A model generated the notes under the pieces. That model ran no database searches. It was not told where the DNA came from and was given only the letters and a program-made list of their open reading frames with translations. The translations under genes and the position numbers were made by a program. From NCBI GenBank assembly GCA_003402345.1, contig QFXH01000003.1:186001-250000 (forward strand): DNA of 64,000 bases, given 5' to 3'. The stretch's first letter is position 1. Each line of letters opens with the position of its first letter. The DNA comes from Candidatus Nitrotoga sp. MKT. GTDB lineage: Bacteria; Pseudomonadota; Gammaproteobacteria; Burkholderiales; Gallionellaceae. Shown piece by piece: positions 47,444 to 57,519 of the stretch.

Positions 47444-48760
47444 TTACTTGACGTTATAGTTTAAGTCGGTGCGACGATTTTGTGACCAGGCAGCCTCATT
47501 ATGTGCGGTAGACATTGGCTTCTCTTCGCCGTAGCTTACCGACTCAATCTGGCCTTCTTTAGCGCCACCCACTAACAGCACTTTCTTCACACCATCAGCA
47601 CGACGTTGACCCAAGGCCAAGTTGTACTCACTACTCCCTCGTTCATCGGCGTGTCCTTCCAAACGTACTAAACGATTTGGATGTTCCGCCAGATACTTAG
47701 CATGAGCTTGCACAGTGCGTTTATCTTGTTCCGGTACAGCATCCATATCTATCGGATAATAAATACTGCGCTTAGCCAGCAAACTGCCCGGGATACCAAG
47801 AGAGTCCTCAGCAACTACTTCCCGCGCTATAGCTGCCTTAGCAGCATCCCGTGCAGCATTCGCCTTAGCAGCATTCTGCGCAGCAGACACATTAGCCGCT
47901 TCGCGTGCAGCAGACGCTTCAGCAGCAGCCTGCGCAGCAGAAGCCTTAACGGCTTCAAGTTCAGCCGCAACCTTAGCTGCATTAGCCACTTCCCGCGCAG
48001 CAGACACATTAGCCGCTTCGCGTGCAGCAGACGCTTCAGCAGCAGCCTGTGCAGCAGCAGCCTTAGCTGCTTCAAGTTCAGCCGCAACCTTGGCTGCGTT
48101 AGCCGCTTCCCGCGCAGCAGCAGCACTAGCCGCTTCGCGCGCTGCTGCTGCATCAGCTGCAGCCTGTGCAGCAGCAGCCTTAGCTGCTTCAAGTTCAGCA
48201 CTATGAACCTCTGCTGCACGGGCAGCTGCCAGCGCTGCCTCTTCAGCTGCCGCTTTGGCAGCTGCTACTCTGGCAGCCTCCAATTCAGCACTATGAACCT
48301 CTGCTGCACGGGCAGCTGCCAGCGCTGCCTCTTCAGCTGCCGCTTTGGCGGCTGCTACTCTGGCAGCCTCAAGTTCAGCATTTTGAACCTCAGCTGCACG
48401 GGCAGCTGCCAGCGCTGCCTCTTCAGCTGCCGCTTTGGCGGCTGCTACTCTGGCAGCCTCAAGTTCAGCATTTTGAACCTCAACAGCACGGGCAGCTGCC
48501 AGCGCTGCCTCTTCAATTGCTGCCTTGGCAGCTGCTGCCTCTTGATCTGACGCCCTAGTAGACTGAGAAGTTTGAGACACACCATTTTGGCCACTCAAAG
48601 TATCAACCGCCACGGATGCGCCAGGAGCAGAATCGACCGCTGCCGACACGGGTACGCCAGCTGCTCGCCCCCTCTTCTTGAGGTCACCCACAGGCGGCTC
48701 GTCGCTGGCACAAGCAACCAACAAGCTTGCCAACAATACTCCAATCGCTATGTTTTTCAT
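47444..48760 (-). CDS. pal: Pal lipoprotein with long alanine-rich helical insert
   Basis: 438 residues, over twice the usual Pal. The lipobox is LLVAC (Cys17). Residues about 75-320 are repeats such as AAKAAAEEAALAAARAAEVQNAELEAARVA, which look like the TolA helical domain. The OmpA/Pal domain at the end is intact: RLEGHADERGSSEYNLALGQRRADGVKKVLL. It lies in the normal position after tolB. The insert would let the lipoprotein span a longer distance from outer membrane to peptidoglycan; that is inference. Confidence 0.92.
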   Translation of the reverse strand: MKNIAIGVLLASLLVACASDEPPVGDLKKRGRAAGVPVSAAVDSAPGASVAVDTLSGQNGVSQTSQSTRASDQEAAAAKAAIEEAALAAARAVEVQNAELEAARVAAAKAAAEEAALAAARAAEVQNAELEAARVAAAKAAAEEAALAAARAAEVHSAELEAARVAAAKAAAEEAALAAARAAEVHSAELEAAKAAAAQAAADAAAAREAASAAAAREAANAAKVAAELEAAKAAAAQAAAEASAAREAANVSAAREVANAAKVAAELEAVKASAAQAAAEASAAREAANVSAAQNAAKANAARDAAKAAIAREVVAEDSLGIPGSLLAKRSIYYPIDMDAVPEQDKRTVQAHAKYLAEHPNRLVRLEGHADERGSSEYNLALGQRRADGVKKVLLVGGAKEGQIESVSYGEEKPMSTAHNEAAWSQNRRTDLNYNVK

Positions 48761-48784
48761 CCTCTATCCCTTATAAAATAATAC

Positions 48785-50044
48785 TTACTGTTTCAAAAAA
48801 GGTCCCCAAGTCGGCTCACGAACCTCACCTGCCTGTGAGGACAACCTTTGCTTAACCCTGCCATCGCTGGAAACGATGGCCAGTATACCACGGCCCTGTG
48901 CCTCAGTTGCAAACAGGACCAGCTTTCCGTTGGGTGAAAAGCTTGGTCGCTTTTCCCATCCGCCCTCGGTCAACAACTGCATCTGCCGACTCTGAAAATC
49001 CTGAACCGCAACATGAAATCGCCCACTAATCTGATGCGCAAACACAAAACTTTTGCCATCTGGACTATATCGCGGCGAGAAATTATTGCTACCTTCAAAA
49101 GTCAGCCGCTCAGCAGCCTTTCCCTCTACAGGCATCCTGTAAATTTGCGCACTTCCTCCACGGTCGGATGTAAACAACAGATATTGTCCATCTGGAGAAA
49201 AGCTAGGTTCAGTATCAATCGCACCGCTAAATGTGAGGCGACGCAAGTCGGTGCCATCCGGACGAACCAGGTATATCTGCGGGCTACCATCGCGCGTCAG
49301 CACGACGGCGAGGTGCTTACCATCCGGCGCCCATACCGGGGCACTATTACTTCCCCGTGCATTGGACAAAACCACTCGTTGATTAGTAACTAAAGATTGC
49401 ACATACACAACCGCATGACCCTGCTCTAATGTTACATAGGCAAGCTGGCTACCATCTGGCGACCACGCTGGCGACATAATAGGTTCATTGATCGACAGCA
49501 CAACTCTATCGTTATAACCATCGCTGTCCGCCACCACCAAGCGGTTGTTCTTGCCTTGCCGGTTTACATACGCAATACGCGTGCTGAACACACCAGGATT
49601 TCCAGTGAGCCTTTCATATATCAAGTCGGCAATGCGATGACCGATGGCACGCATTTGGTCACCCTTAGCGGTTACAGCTTGGCCAAACAATTCGGTTTGC
49701 TTTACTGCATCAAGCAAACGAAATTTAACCATGACACGGCCATCCTGCTGCGTCTCCACACTACCAATGGCCAAAGCTTCCGCTCCACGCCAGTCGGCAT
49801 ATACCACTTCATGTGGCTCATGTGGCGTCTTGCTTGTGGGGCTAACCAACCGGAACAACCCACTACGCTTCAAGTCCATGGACACCACTTCAGTAATGCT
49901 TTGAGCGAGTTTGTCTTCGTTGGCAAATGGCACAATAGCTACCGGAATCTGACGTTCTCCTGCCCCTACAATATCAATGGTCAACGCAGCGCGAGCGGGC
50001 AAGGCAGCACAAAACAAAACCAGCAAAACCCAATAACGTAACAT
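48785..50044 (-). CDS. tolB: TolB periplasmic beta-propeller protein
   Basis: 419 residues. After a signal peptide (to ARA-ALT) comes the N-terminal alpha/beta domain (IPVAIVPFANE) and then WD40-like propeller repeats (SPAWSPDGSQLAYVT, APVWAPDGKHLAVV, EPSFSPDGQYLLFTSD, SPRYSPDGKSFVF). It links Pal and TolA. The ATG at 50044 follows GAGGAGTG and is preferred to the ATG at 50059, which lacks a ribosome site. Confidence 0.96.
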   Translation of the reverse strand: MLRYWVLLVLFCAALPARAALTIDIVGAGERQIPVAIVPFANEDKLAQSITEVVSMDLKRSGLFRLVSPTSKTPHEPHEVVYADWRGAEALAIGSVETQQDGRVMVKFRLLDAVKQTELFGQAVTAKGDQMRAIGHRIADLIYERLTGNPGVFSTRIAYVNRQGKNNRLVVADSDGYNDRVVLSINEPIMSPAWSPDGSQLAYVTLEQGHAVVYVQSLVTNQRVVLSNARGSNSAPVWAPDGKHLAVVLTRDGSPQIYLVRPDGTDLRRLTFSGAIDTEPSFSPDGQYLLFTSDRGGSAQIYRMPVEGKAAERLTFEGSNNFSPRYSPDGKSFVFAHQISGRFHVAVQDFQSRQMQLLTEGGWEKRPSFSPNGKLVLFATEAQGRGILAIVSSDGRVKQRLSSQAGEVREPTWGPFLKQ

Positions 50045-50062
50045 GTTCACTCCTCTCATAAA

Positions 50063-51487
50063 CTATTCCTTTGGACTAAATTTGAGACGCAATTCACGAA
50101 AGTTGCTGAATAACGCCGCATCCGGCGGCAAGGGCAACGGCTCCGCTTTCTTAATGGCGCGTTCCACCGCGCTGTCATACGCCGCACTCCCACTCGGCTT
50201 AACCAATATTGAATTTAAGACCATACCACCAGGTAGCAGTGTCACATCAAATTCCGCGCGCGCATTATATGGTATATCCGGCAACATCACGATATTGCGG
50301 CGTATTTTGGCGATAATCTTAGCTTTATATTCAGCCACTTCCCTACCTACAGCCACTGCTTGGGCAGCACGCGCGCGCTCCTGCTCAGCCTGCATTTTCT
50401 GTTCGGCACGCGCACGCTCCTGTTCAATCTTCGCTTTCTGTTCGGCTTGCGCCTTTTTCTCAGCCTGCTCCTTTTGCTCCGCAAGCAACTTTTGCTCAGC
50501 TTGTATCTTCTGTTTCGCCCGCTCTTTCTCCTCGGCCTGCGCTTTTTTCTCGGCTAAAATTTTCAGTTTTGCCTGCATCTTTCGTTCGGCCTCAGCTCTT
50601 TGCTCCATTTCAGCTTTTCGTTCCGCCTCGGCTCTTTGCTCCATTTCAGCTTTTCGTTCCGCCTCAGCTCTTTGCTCCATTTCAGCTTTTCGTTCCGCCT
50701 CAGCTTTTCGTTCCGCCTGCATCTTTTGTTTCACCAAGGCCTTCTGCTCAGCCTGAGCTTTATGTTCAGCCTCAGCTTTCTGTTCCGCCTCAATCTTCTG
50801 CTCGGCCTGGATTTTAAGTTTAAGTTGAGCATCCACCTTCTCTAGTTGTCGCTTAGACTCAATCTTTACGGCTTCTTGGAATTTTTCCTGCAACCGTTTC
50901 TTTTCAGCCAATTCCAAATCAGCTTTGAGTGACGCCGCAGACTTCACTGGTTCAACCACTTTGGGTGGCTCGGCTTTCTCCAATTCAGCCTTGAGGTTAC
51001 GACGTAACTTAGCAACGATATTAGCCTGCTCAGCGCGAGCTCGCTCATGCTCAGCCCTGGCCTTTTGCACTTCAATCATCTTTTGCTCCACCAGCATTTT
51101 CTGCTCAGCCTGCACCCTCAACCTTTCCTGTTTTTTGTGCTCAGCCACATCTACTTTTTCAATTCGCCGTTTAGACTCTGTTTTCGTCGGCTTGGATTTT
51201 TCCTGGGACCTTTTTTTTGCAGATAACTCTATATCCGCCTTAGGTGGCGCCACAGGCTGCATAGGCTTGTCTAATTTAGGTTGCGCAATCAATTTAGAAG
51301 GCTCAACCTTAACAGGAGCGACCTCCTCCCCAGGCAAACTATCCCAAATATCCACCACCATACCCTGCGGAGGCCGCACCTTCCAGCTGGCACCAAAATA
51401 TAACAATGCGAAGAATGCACAGTGAACAACCAATGCCAATGCCCCAGCACGTAACTTATAGGGTTTGGCATACACGATCGTGCTCAT
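50063..51487 (-). CDS. tolA: TolA inner-membrane energy-transducing protein
   Basis: 474 residues. One N-terminal transmembrane helix (LRAGALALVVHCAFFALLY), then a Pro-rich linker, then a very long Glu/Lys/Ala helical domain (repeats of AERKAEMEQRAE and AEQKMQAE), and the C-terminal TolA III domain (IIAKIRRNIVMLPDI, then FDVTLLPGGMVL). It spans the periplasm to reach Pal and TolB. The helix is long compared with many TolA proteins, in line with the lengthened Pal and CpoB. Start overlaps the tolR stop (ATGA). Confidence 0.95.
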   Translation of the reverse strand: MSTIVYAKPYKLRAGALALVVHCAFFALLYFGASWKVRPPQGMVVDIWDSLPGEEVAPVKVEPSKLIAQPKLDKPMQPVAPPKADIELSAKKRSQEKSKPTKTESKRRIEKVDVAEHKKQERLRVQAEQKMLVEQKMIEVQKARAEHERARAEQANIVAKLRRNLKAELEKAEPPKVVEPVKSAASLKADLELAEKKRLQEKFQEAVKIESKRQLEKVDAQLKLKIQAEQKIEAEQKAEAEHKAQAEQKALVKQKMQAERKAEAERKAEMEQRAEAERKAEMEQRAEAERKAEMEQRAEAERKMQAKLKILAEKKAQAEEKERAKQKIQAEQKLLAEQKEQAEKKAQAEQKAKIEQERARAEQKMQAEQERARAAQAVAVGREVAEYKAKIIAKIRRNIVMLPDIPYNARAEFDVTLLPGGMVLNSILVKPSGSAAYDSAVERAIKKAEPLPLPPDAALFSNFRELRLKFSPKE

Positions 51488-51906
51488 CGCTCCTTGGTTT
51501 GCGCCAACAAGCCAACTTTCTTAATCTGTTGCCGTTGTAACACGTCCATCATACTGATCACTTCTTCATAACGCACATTCTTGTCAGCAGAAATCACAAC
51601 TGGCTGATCCACATTCTGCACCTGCTTTTGTTTGAGAAGCTCAATTAATTCCTCACGTGTAACGCTCTGTTCCTGACCTTTCTTGCTGCGGTCATTTAAC
51701 GCCAGCGTGGTGTCTTTCTTGATAATCACCTCCAATGGCGCAACAGGCGGTGAAAGTGATTTACCCACGCTGGGCAAATCAATCTGCCCAGGATTCATCA
51801 ATGGTGCCGTAATCATAAATATCACTAATAGCACCAACATTACGTCTATGTAAGGCACGACGTTAATATCGCTCATTGGGCGCATGGCAGAACGGCGCGG
51901 GATCAT
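51484..51906 (-). CDS. tolR: TolR proton-channel subunit
   Basis: 140 residues of the ExbD/TolR family. MSDINVVPYIDVMLVLLVIFMITAP holds the single membrane helix with the key aspartate (PYIDV). The periplasmic domain follows (VVISADKNVRYEEVISMMDVLQ). With TolQ it uses proton flow to energise TolA. ATGA overlaps with tolQ and tolA. Confidence 0.97.
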   Translation of the reverse strand: MIPRRSAMRPMSDINVVPYIDVMLVLLVIFMITAPLMNPGQIDLPSVGKSLSPPVAPLEVIIKKDTTLALNDRSKKGQEQSVTREELIELLKQKQVQNVDQPVVISADKNVRYEEVISMMDVLQRQQIKKVGLLAQTKER

Positions 51907-52577
51907 GACTGACGCTGCAAAACGTTAGAGAACTCTTCCATAAAAATTTCAAATCGTGAGGCTAAACGCGTAATATCATGCGAGTAACGATTGTAAGCAA
52001 TCACAGCGGGAATGGCGGCAAACAACCCCATCGCAGTGGCTACCAATGCCTCGGCTATGCCGGGCGCAACATGCGCTAGCGTAGCTTGACCAACATTAGA
52101 CAACCCACGGAATGCATTCATAATCCCCCACACCGTACCAAATAGCCCGACATAAGGACTCACCGAGCCAACTGTGGCTAAAAAAGCCAAATGCGATTCA
52201 AGACTATCCATTTCACGCTGATAAGTGGCACGCATGGCACGACGTGTGCCATCCATCACCGCATTGTTATCCATATCATGTTTCTTTTTAAGCTTAAGGA
52301 ATTCGGTAAAGCCCGCCGCAAAAATCCGTCCCATACTGCCCGAGTCACCGCGCATTACAGAAGTGTTTTGATACAATCTGTTGAGGTCATCGTTATTCCA
52401 GAATGACTCTTCAAATTCCTCACTTTGCTTCACTGCTTGCCTGACAGTAAACATCTTAATGAATATGAACCACCATGACATCAATGAAACAAGTAACAAC
52501 AAACCCATTACCAGCTGGACAAGTACACTGGCATTCTGAATCAAATGGATAAACGATAAATCCTGTGTTACATCCAT
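51903..52577 (-). CDS. tolQ: TolQ proton-channel subunit
   Basis: 224 residues of the ExbB/TolQ family. Three membrane helices, with LAFLATVGSVSPYVGLFGTVWGIMNAF and PGIAEALVATAMGLFAAIPAVIAYN carrying the conserved channel Thr/Ala positions. 15 bases after ybgC. Confidence 0.97.
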   Translation of the reverse strand: MDVTQDLSFIHLIQNASVLVQLVMGLLLLVSLMSWWFIFIKMFTVRQAVKQSEEFEESFWNNDDLNRLYQNTSVMRGDSGSMGRIFAAGFTEFLKLKKKHDMDNNAVMDGTRRAMRATYQREMDSLESHLAFLATVGSVSPYVGLFGTVWGIMNAFRGLSNVGQATLAHVAPGIAEALVATAMGLFAAIPAVIAYNRYSHDITRLASRFEIFMEEFSNVLQRQS

Positions 52578-52592
52578 AATTTACAATATCCT

Positions 52593-53012
52593 TTAGTTTT
52601 TCCATTGCTTTCGCAATATTTCCGGCACGCTCACCGGCTTAAAATTATCCATTGTTACGCATACTAAATGTACTTCTGCCTCAACCAGTACATCTTCACC
52701 GCACAGCACTTCCTGACACAAGGTCACACGACTACGTCCGACATCCTTCAATTGTACGCTGACAGCAAGTAAATCATCCAACAACGCGGGCTTGAGATAA
52801 TCCAGCCTTAGTGAACGAACCACAAATACCGTACCGAATTCGCGCATCAACCCCGCATTACTGTAACCATAACACTCCCGCAACCACTCTGTCCGCGCGC
52901 GCTCTAAAAAGTTCACATAACTAGCATGATATACCACCCCTCCAGCATCTGTGTCCTGAAAATACACACGCACTAGCAGTGAAAATTTTGAGTTAAGGGG
53001 TGACTGAAGCAT
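52593..53012 (-). CDS. ybgC: Acyl-CoA thioesterase of the YbgC type
   Basis: 139-residue hotdog-fold thioesterase. VYFQDTDAGGVVYHASYVNFLERARTEWLR has the catalytic Asp (TDAGG) and YHA motif. The usual first gene of the tol-pal operon. Confidence 0.95.
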   Translation of the reverse strand: MLQSPLNSKFSLLVRVYFQDTDAGGVVYHASYVNFLERARTEWLRECYGYSNAGLMREFGTVFVVRSLRLDYLKPALLDDLLAVSVQLKDVGRSRVTLCQEVLCGEDVLVEAEVHLVCVTMDNFKPVSVPEILRKQWKN

Positions 53013-53769
53013 AGTATTTAAGCTTAAAAAATTTTAATCACCCAAAATTTAACGCGCTATAACCCAACAATATCATCACATATCGTCAGCCGTATTTTCT
53101 TAATATTAACAAGGCATCAGTTGAGTCGACAATCCCACGCAACGTCATCGGTCACCATCACGACTCCTACCCTTAATGATACTCAGTTGTGCGAAGTTCC
53201 AATAATCGCAAAAAATTGAATTCCATACCAACGAAAAATCCCTGATAACACAATTCCTTTCAATTTAACTAGGGAAGCGCTAATTAATTCACGTTTCAAA
53301 AATTCACATACTTCTTATAGAGCTGACCATCAAATTCCAGCCTTCGCTGGTATAACTAATCGTACCATTTAATGACAGATTTTATAATAATCAATTTGTT
53401 ACGCGTGAAATTTCGCGAAATTTTGAATTAATCAGCGTCTCCCTAGTGTCAAGCGCCGCTTGTTTCAACCCGTAAGTCTAATATCGTTGCCCGCTGGCAA
53501 ACTGCTTGCATTTTTTCGTCTACACTCCTTATATCACTTTAACTGGATCGTTTAAGTGGCTCCGATACAAACCCAGCTCGCCACCTAAATTCTCTTAAAG
53601 AAGCACTGAATAATTCACTCCGCCAGAGACTCCGGGTAAATTTTGCGGCTGTAGCTGGAAAATTAGCTTATTTTTGGCATGAATTGCGGCGATTTTCGAG
53701 TCATTTCTTTATTTCCTATTTTCAGAACGCACCTTGGGTGTATGAGTTGAACAATTACCAGCGAGCCAA
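53013..53769. other. Non-coding, transposon-scarred region
   Basis: About 750 bases with no gene. GGGAAGCGCTAATTAATTCA (53272-53291) and AAGCACTGAATAATTCACTCCG (about 53601-53622) look like decayed insertion-sequence ends flanking the IS5 remnant. The tol operon promoter should be near 53020-53100 on the minus strand, but I cannot place it. Confidence 0.4.
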
Positions 53770-54250
53770 CATCAAATTAGCGAAACCGAACTGCTAGCTT
53801 TTGTATATCCAATCTTCTGTAGCAATTCGCCCTCCATTGTTTTGGGTAATAACTTACGTTTTCCCGGTCGCATTGCGATATGCCGGGTTACGGGCGTACC
53901 CAGGTTTTCTTCCGGCTTCCCCTCCTTGTTCTTGGTTGAGGGCGCCGCTGCAATCAGCATGACATGGACGATGGTGCCTTTCTGAAGAAACAGGCTCTTC
54001 TCGGCGAAATGGGTATTGATCGTATTTAAGGATCAACTCGGTCAGTTGATGTGTTTCCAGCAAATGGCGGAAGTTGAGGAGCGTGGTGGCATCCGAGACT
54101 GCTTAGCGGCTCAAACCAATACCGACAAAGTAACGGATGGCCTGACTGTCATAAAGCACATCTTCTGCTCCTTCGTCAGATAACCCAAAGCATTGCTGCA
54201 CAACATGCATGTACAGTATCTGCAAATTCGTGAAATCGGGCTGTTGTGCG
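53770..54250 (-). pseudogene. IS5-family transposase remnant
   Basis: Minus-strand frames, read in order, give MHVVQQCFGLSDEGAEDVLYDSQAIRYFVGIGLSR, an in-frame stop, then DATTLLNFRHLLETHQLTELIL, a frameshift, NTHFAEKSLFLQKGTIV, then LIAAAPSTKNKEGK and MRPGKRKLLPKT. These are consecutive IS5-family landmarks with stops, shifts and an internal deletion. Not functional. Confidence 0.88.
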
Positions 54251-54499
54251 CTCCGGCATTATTGGTGTTGTTTTGGGGATTTTTTCCTGATTTAATTATG
54301 AACAGCAATGTAAGATAGCTGCTGAAAATTGGCTGAGCCGACTGATTCATTAATATTAATTCAATCCCCTCTTGCCAATTTACGCTGACGCTAACCGATT
54401 CATCACCATCTTGACTAGTGGGCTCTTTATCGATACTGTCTGAACCGATGGTTTGCATTTGTTTCCGGCGTTTATATTTATTTTTCAAGGATGAGCAAA

Positions 54500-54949
54500 A
54501 TGAACCCACAAAAAATAGTAATTGCCATGCCAACCGAAGATGAATTTATGCCAAGTATTTCAAGGTGGGGGCATGAGTATGTTTGGACCCATAAAGAAGT
54601 ATATTTTATTCATGTTGCCAGGAAAGATTTTTACGTTCACGAGATGGGTGTTGACGAAATCCCTGGCAAGGTCGAACAAGAAAATATAAAAAAACAACTG
54701 CTGGACTTCATTAAAAATAAAGCAGGTGAGATGATGCCTTCACAGGCATTCAACAAAGCTCATTTTGAAGTTATATTTGCGCAGTCTCCAGCAGATCGAC
54801 TTGCTGAATATGCTAGAGAAATTAATGCAGGAATGGTCGTGGTAGCAACAAGAAACAAAAAAGGCCTCGCTGGGATATTCCTTAGTTCATTTGCAGATCG
54901 CCTTTTGAAGTTATCACCCTGTGATATTTTGGTTTTAAGACCGAATTAA
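54500..54949 (+). CDS. Universal stress protein family
   Basis: About 149 residues of the UspA fold. It has KIVIAMPTEDE at the start, a central variable part, and NAGMVVVATRNKKGLAGIFLSSFADRLLKLSPCDILVLRP at the end. The ATP-type G-x2-G-x9-G-S/T pattern is only partly kept. AAGGA 8 bases before 54500 favours that ATG over the one at 54491, which lies in the same frame. Probably acts with the SulP gene 165 bases downstream, but this is not certain. Confidence 0.85.
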   Translation: MNPQKIVIAMPTEDEFMPSISRWGHEYVWTHKEVYFIHVARKDFYVHEMGVDEIPGKVEQENIKKQLLDFIKNKAGEMMPSQAFNKAHFEVIFAQSPADRLAEYAREINAGMVVVATRNKKGLAGIFLSSFADRLLKLSPCDILVLRPN

Positions 54950-55113
54950 AAATTAATATATCTTTATAAGATGTCGTTAGTCAGTTTTAAGTGGATACTC
55001 TTGCGGTATAAAAGATGTATCTGTTCGTAAAATATAAGCCGTTATTGTTTTTCAATGTTAACCAAGCGTAACAATTAAATTATTTTTAGACCCAAAGTTT
55101 TGGAGGCGAAAAA

Positions 55114-56754
55114 ATGAATCATTACCCAGTGCAACACTACTTACGGCATCTAAAAGATGATTTTCCTGCTGGTGTTGTGGTATTTCTAGTAGCTTTACCG
55201 CTATGTCTTGGTGTCGCTCTTGCATCTGGAGCACCTTTATTTTCTGGTCTTATAGCAGGAATGGTCGGTGGCTTGGTAATTTCTTGGTTGAGCGGTTCGC
55301 AGCTTAGTGTCTCTGGACCAGCGGCTGGTTTAACGGTGATTGTTTTCAATGCTATTGAAACATTAGGCAGTTTCCAAGGGTTTTTGGTTGCTGTTGTACT
55401 AGCAGGCATAATGCAATTAATCGCTGGTTTTCTTAAAGCAGGGATCATTGGAGCTTTTTTTCCTTCAGCGGTTATCAAAGGGATGTTGGCGGCTATTGGC
55501 TTGATTTTAATTATTAAACAAATTCCTCATGCTACTGGCTATAGTGAACATTTTGGAGGCCCTGAAGCCTACAGAGAGGAAGATGTACAAGAGTTCTTAC
55601 TTCCAATATTTGACGCATTTAGTTCGATTTCACAAGGCGTTATACTTATATGCGCGATTGCCCTATTAATATTAATAATTTGGGAAAGACCTTGGTTTAA
55701 AAGTAAAAAATTTTTGAAATTAATTCCTGGCCCTCTAATCGCCGTAATCTGGGGTGTGATCTATAATTTAGCTGCTGAACGATGGGCGCCGGAATGGGCG
55801 GTCAGCGCAGCGCACTTAGTGAATGTTCCTGTCTCAAATGATTTCGGTGAGTTTTTGAATAATTTCTCATTCCCAGATTACAGTTATTGGACAAATCCCC
55901 AAGTTTATATTATTGCAGCAACACTAGCTATTATTGGTAGCCTCGAAACGTTGTTAAGCCTTGAAGCAGTAGATAAGTTAGATCCTTTAAAACGCACTGC
56001 GCCTACCAATAGAGAGCTGAAAGCACAAGGAGTCGGGAATATTATTTCTGGATTAATCGGAGGATTACCGATTACTGCTGTCATTGTGCGCAGCGCAGGT
56101 AATATTAATGCTGGCGGTAAAACCCCAACATCCAGTTTTATTCATGGCTTATGTATATTATTTAGCGTAATGTTCTTCGCAAATTACATAAATTATGTTC
56201 CGCTCGGTTGCTTAGCCGCTATTTTGCTGCATACAGGTTTTAAATTGGCTAAACCCGCCTTATTTATGGATTTTTATCGCAAAGGCTGGAGTCAATTGCT
56301 ACCTTTCGTGATCACAATATCAGCAATTTTGACAACGGATTTATTAAAAGGAATGGCAATTGGCCTCATAATTGGATTATTTTTCGTTATCAAGGCGAAT
56401 TACCGTGCCGCCATTACTATGACTCAAGATGGCTCATCTTATATATTAACGCTTAATAAAGATGTTGCTTTCCTTAACAAGGCCTTGTTAAGGAAGCTTC
56501 TTTTGCATGTCAAACCAAACAGTAGGCTCATAATCGACGCCAGCAAATCTCAATTTATTGATCACGATATTGTAGAAACAATTGATGATTTTTTAGTAAC
56601 CGCACCCAGTCATAACATTTCAGTTGAGCTTCGCGATATATACGGCAAGGAGAGATTAAAAAAACATGAGGAGTTTGTTATATTACAAGACCAATATGAT
56701 AAAAACCTACCTGCCAAAAAAATCCTGATCCAGAACAAGGTGGCGGGACTATGA
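55114..56754 (+). CDS. SulP-family anion transporter
   Basis: 546 residues with 10 or more membrane helices. SulP signatures are DFPAGVVVFLVALPLCLGVALASG, SGPAAGLTVIV, and the LSLEAVDKLDPLKRTAPTNRELKAQGVGNI signature region. A STAS-like end follows (about 440-540: LRKLLLHVKPNSRLIIDASKSQFIDHDI). It could carry sulfate or bicarbonate; the sequence fits SulP groups often linked to bicarbonate, but substrate is not proven. GGAGG 8 bases upstream. Confidence 0.92.
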   Translation: MNHYPVQHYLRHLKDDFPAGVVVFLVALPLCLGVALASGAPLFSGLIAGMVGGLVISWLSGSQLSVSGPAAGLTVIVFNAIETLGSFQGFLVAVVLAGIMQLIAGFLKAGIIGAFFPSAVIKGMLAAIGLILIIKQIPHATGYSEHFGGPEAYREEDVQEFLLPIFDAFSSISQGVILICAIALLILIIWERPWFKSKKFLKLIPGPLIAVIWGVIYNLAAERWAPEWAVSAAHLVNVPVSNDFGEFLNNFSFPDYSYWTNPQVYIIAATLAIIGSLETLLSLEAVDKLDPLKRTAPTNRELKAQGVGNIISGLIGGLPITAVIVRSAGNINAGGKTPTSSFIHGLCILFSVMFFANYINYVPLGCLAAILLHTGFKLAKPALFMDFYRKGWSQLLPFVITISAILTTDLLKGMAIGLIIGLFFVIKANYRAAITMTQDGSSYILTLNKDVAFLNKALLRKLLLHVKPNSRLIIDASKSQFIDHDIVETIDDFLVTAPSHNISVELRDIYGKERLKKHEEFVILQDQYDKNLPAKKILIQNKVAGL

Positions 56755-56814
56755 CAAAAATCATGCCTCCTATTTGTTGAACAAAGCCACTATTCAAAGC
56801 CCCCCAACAAGTTG

Positions 56815-56844
56815 AAAATAAAGAACCCCGCCGCAAAGCGGGGT
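56815..56844 (-). terminator. Terminator-like hairpin, minus strand
   Basis: ACCCCGC (56825-56831) pairs with GCGGGGT (56838-56844). Read on the minus strand it is followed by TCTTTATTTTC, a U-rich tail. No intact minus-strand gene lies upstream, so it may be a relic. Confidence 0.55.
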
Positions 56845-57519
56845 ATTAAGACCACTCTCCAAGTTGCCGACTTTTAGTCAGCCTTCGCCCCAAGGGACGG
56901 GAAATTGATCCCGGAAAGATTAAATAAGGCTTATGCCCCTTCCTGCATCAAACTAATTGTCGCTTCAAAATTCAACAGTGCGGCAAAACTAACCAAAGAT
57001 ATAGCGTGCTCTTTCAACCAATTCATAGGGTTGGGGCGTTGATATTATTTGTCGCAAATATTAAGCACAAGCTAGTACAAATTACAGCCATTTTCACATA
57101 AACTTAAACTACGGTTTTCAGATGAATAGATGAAATTGGTGCGGCCAAATAAAATTTGAAGTGAGAAGTGCTGTTACTACGCGATTTGACTGGCAGATAA
57201 TAAACTATCCTATGCCAGATCAGAGAGCGGGTACATCCGGCGAGGATGAACATAGATAAATGCCTTAATACACCGTCGCATGCCACAAAAAAAGCAACCG
57301 CGTATTGTAATCTTGAGTTGGCAAACTAGTTTTCCCCACGCTACAAGTTTTTGCGGAAATTCACTAGGTGAGAGATGACCAATAGGTTTGTGAATAACAG
57401 AGATATTTTTAATAATAGAAGTAACCTTGCTTAATTATCGGCTACTACCGTACTTTTTGTTTTTCAAGCCATCTTTGTCAATTTTAGATTGCGTGTATTT
57501 AACCGGAGAGTCGGATCGA

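Noticed and set aside
47681-48550. 289-codon plus-strand ORF rich in Ser, Cys and Phe
   Set aside because: It is antisense to the alanine-rich part of pal and shows repeated Ser/Cys/Phe only because GCN/GCA repeats are read backwards.
50043-50756. 237-codon plus-strand ORF rich in Cys, Ser and Phe
   Set aside because: It lies antisense to tolA. Its odd composition mirrors the Glu/Lys/Ala codon repeats of the real gene.
54111-54533. 140-codon minus-strand ORF
   Set aside because: It overlaps the IS5 remnant in another frame and the start of the stress-protein gene, with no protein-like features.
57104-57286. 60-codon minus-strand ORF
   Set aside because: No ribosome site, no signal and no motif; it lies in AT-rich decayed sequence.
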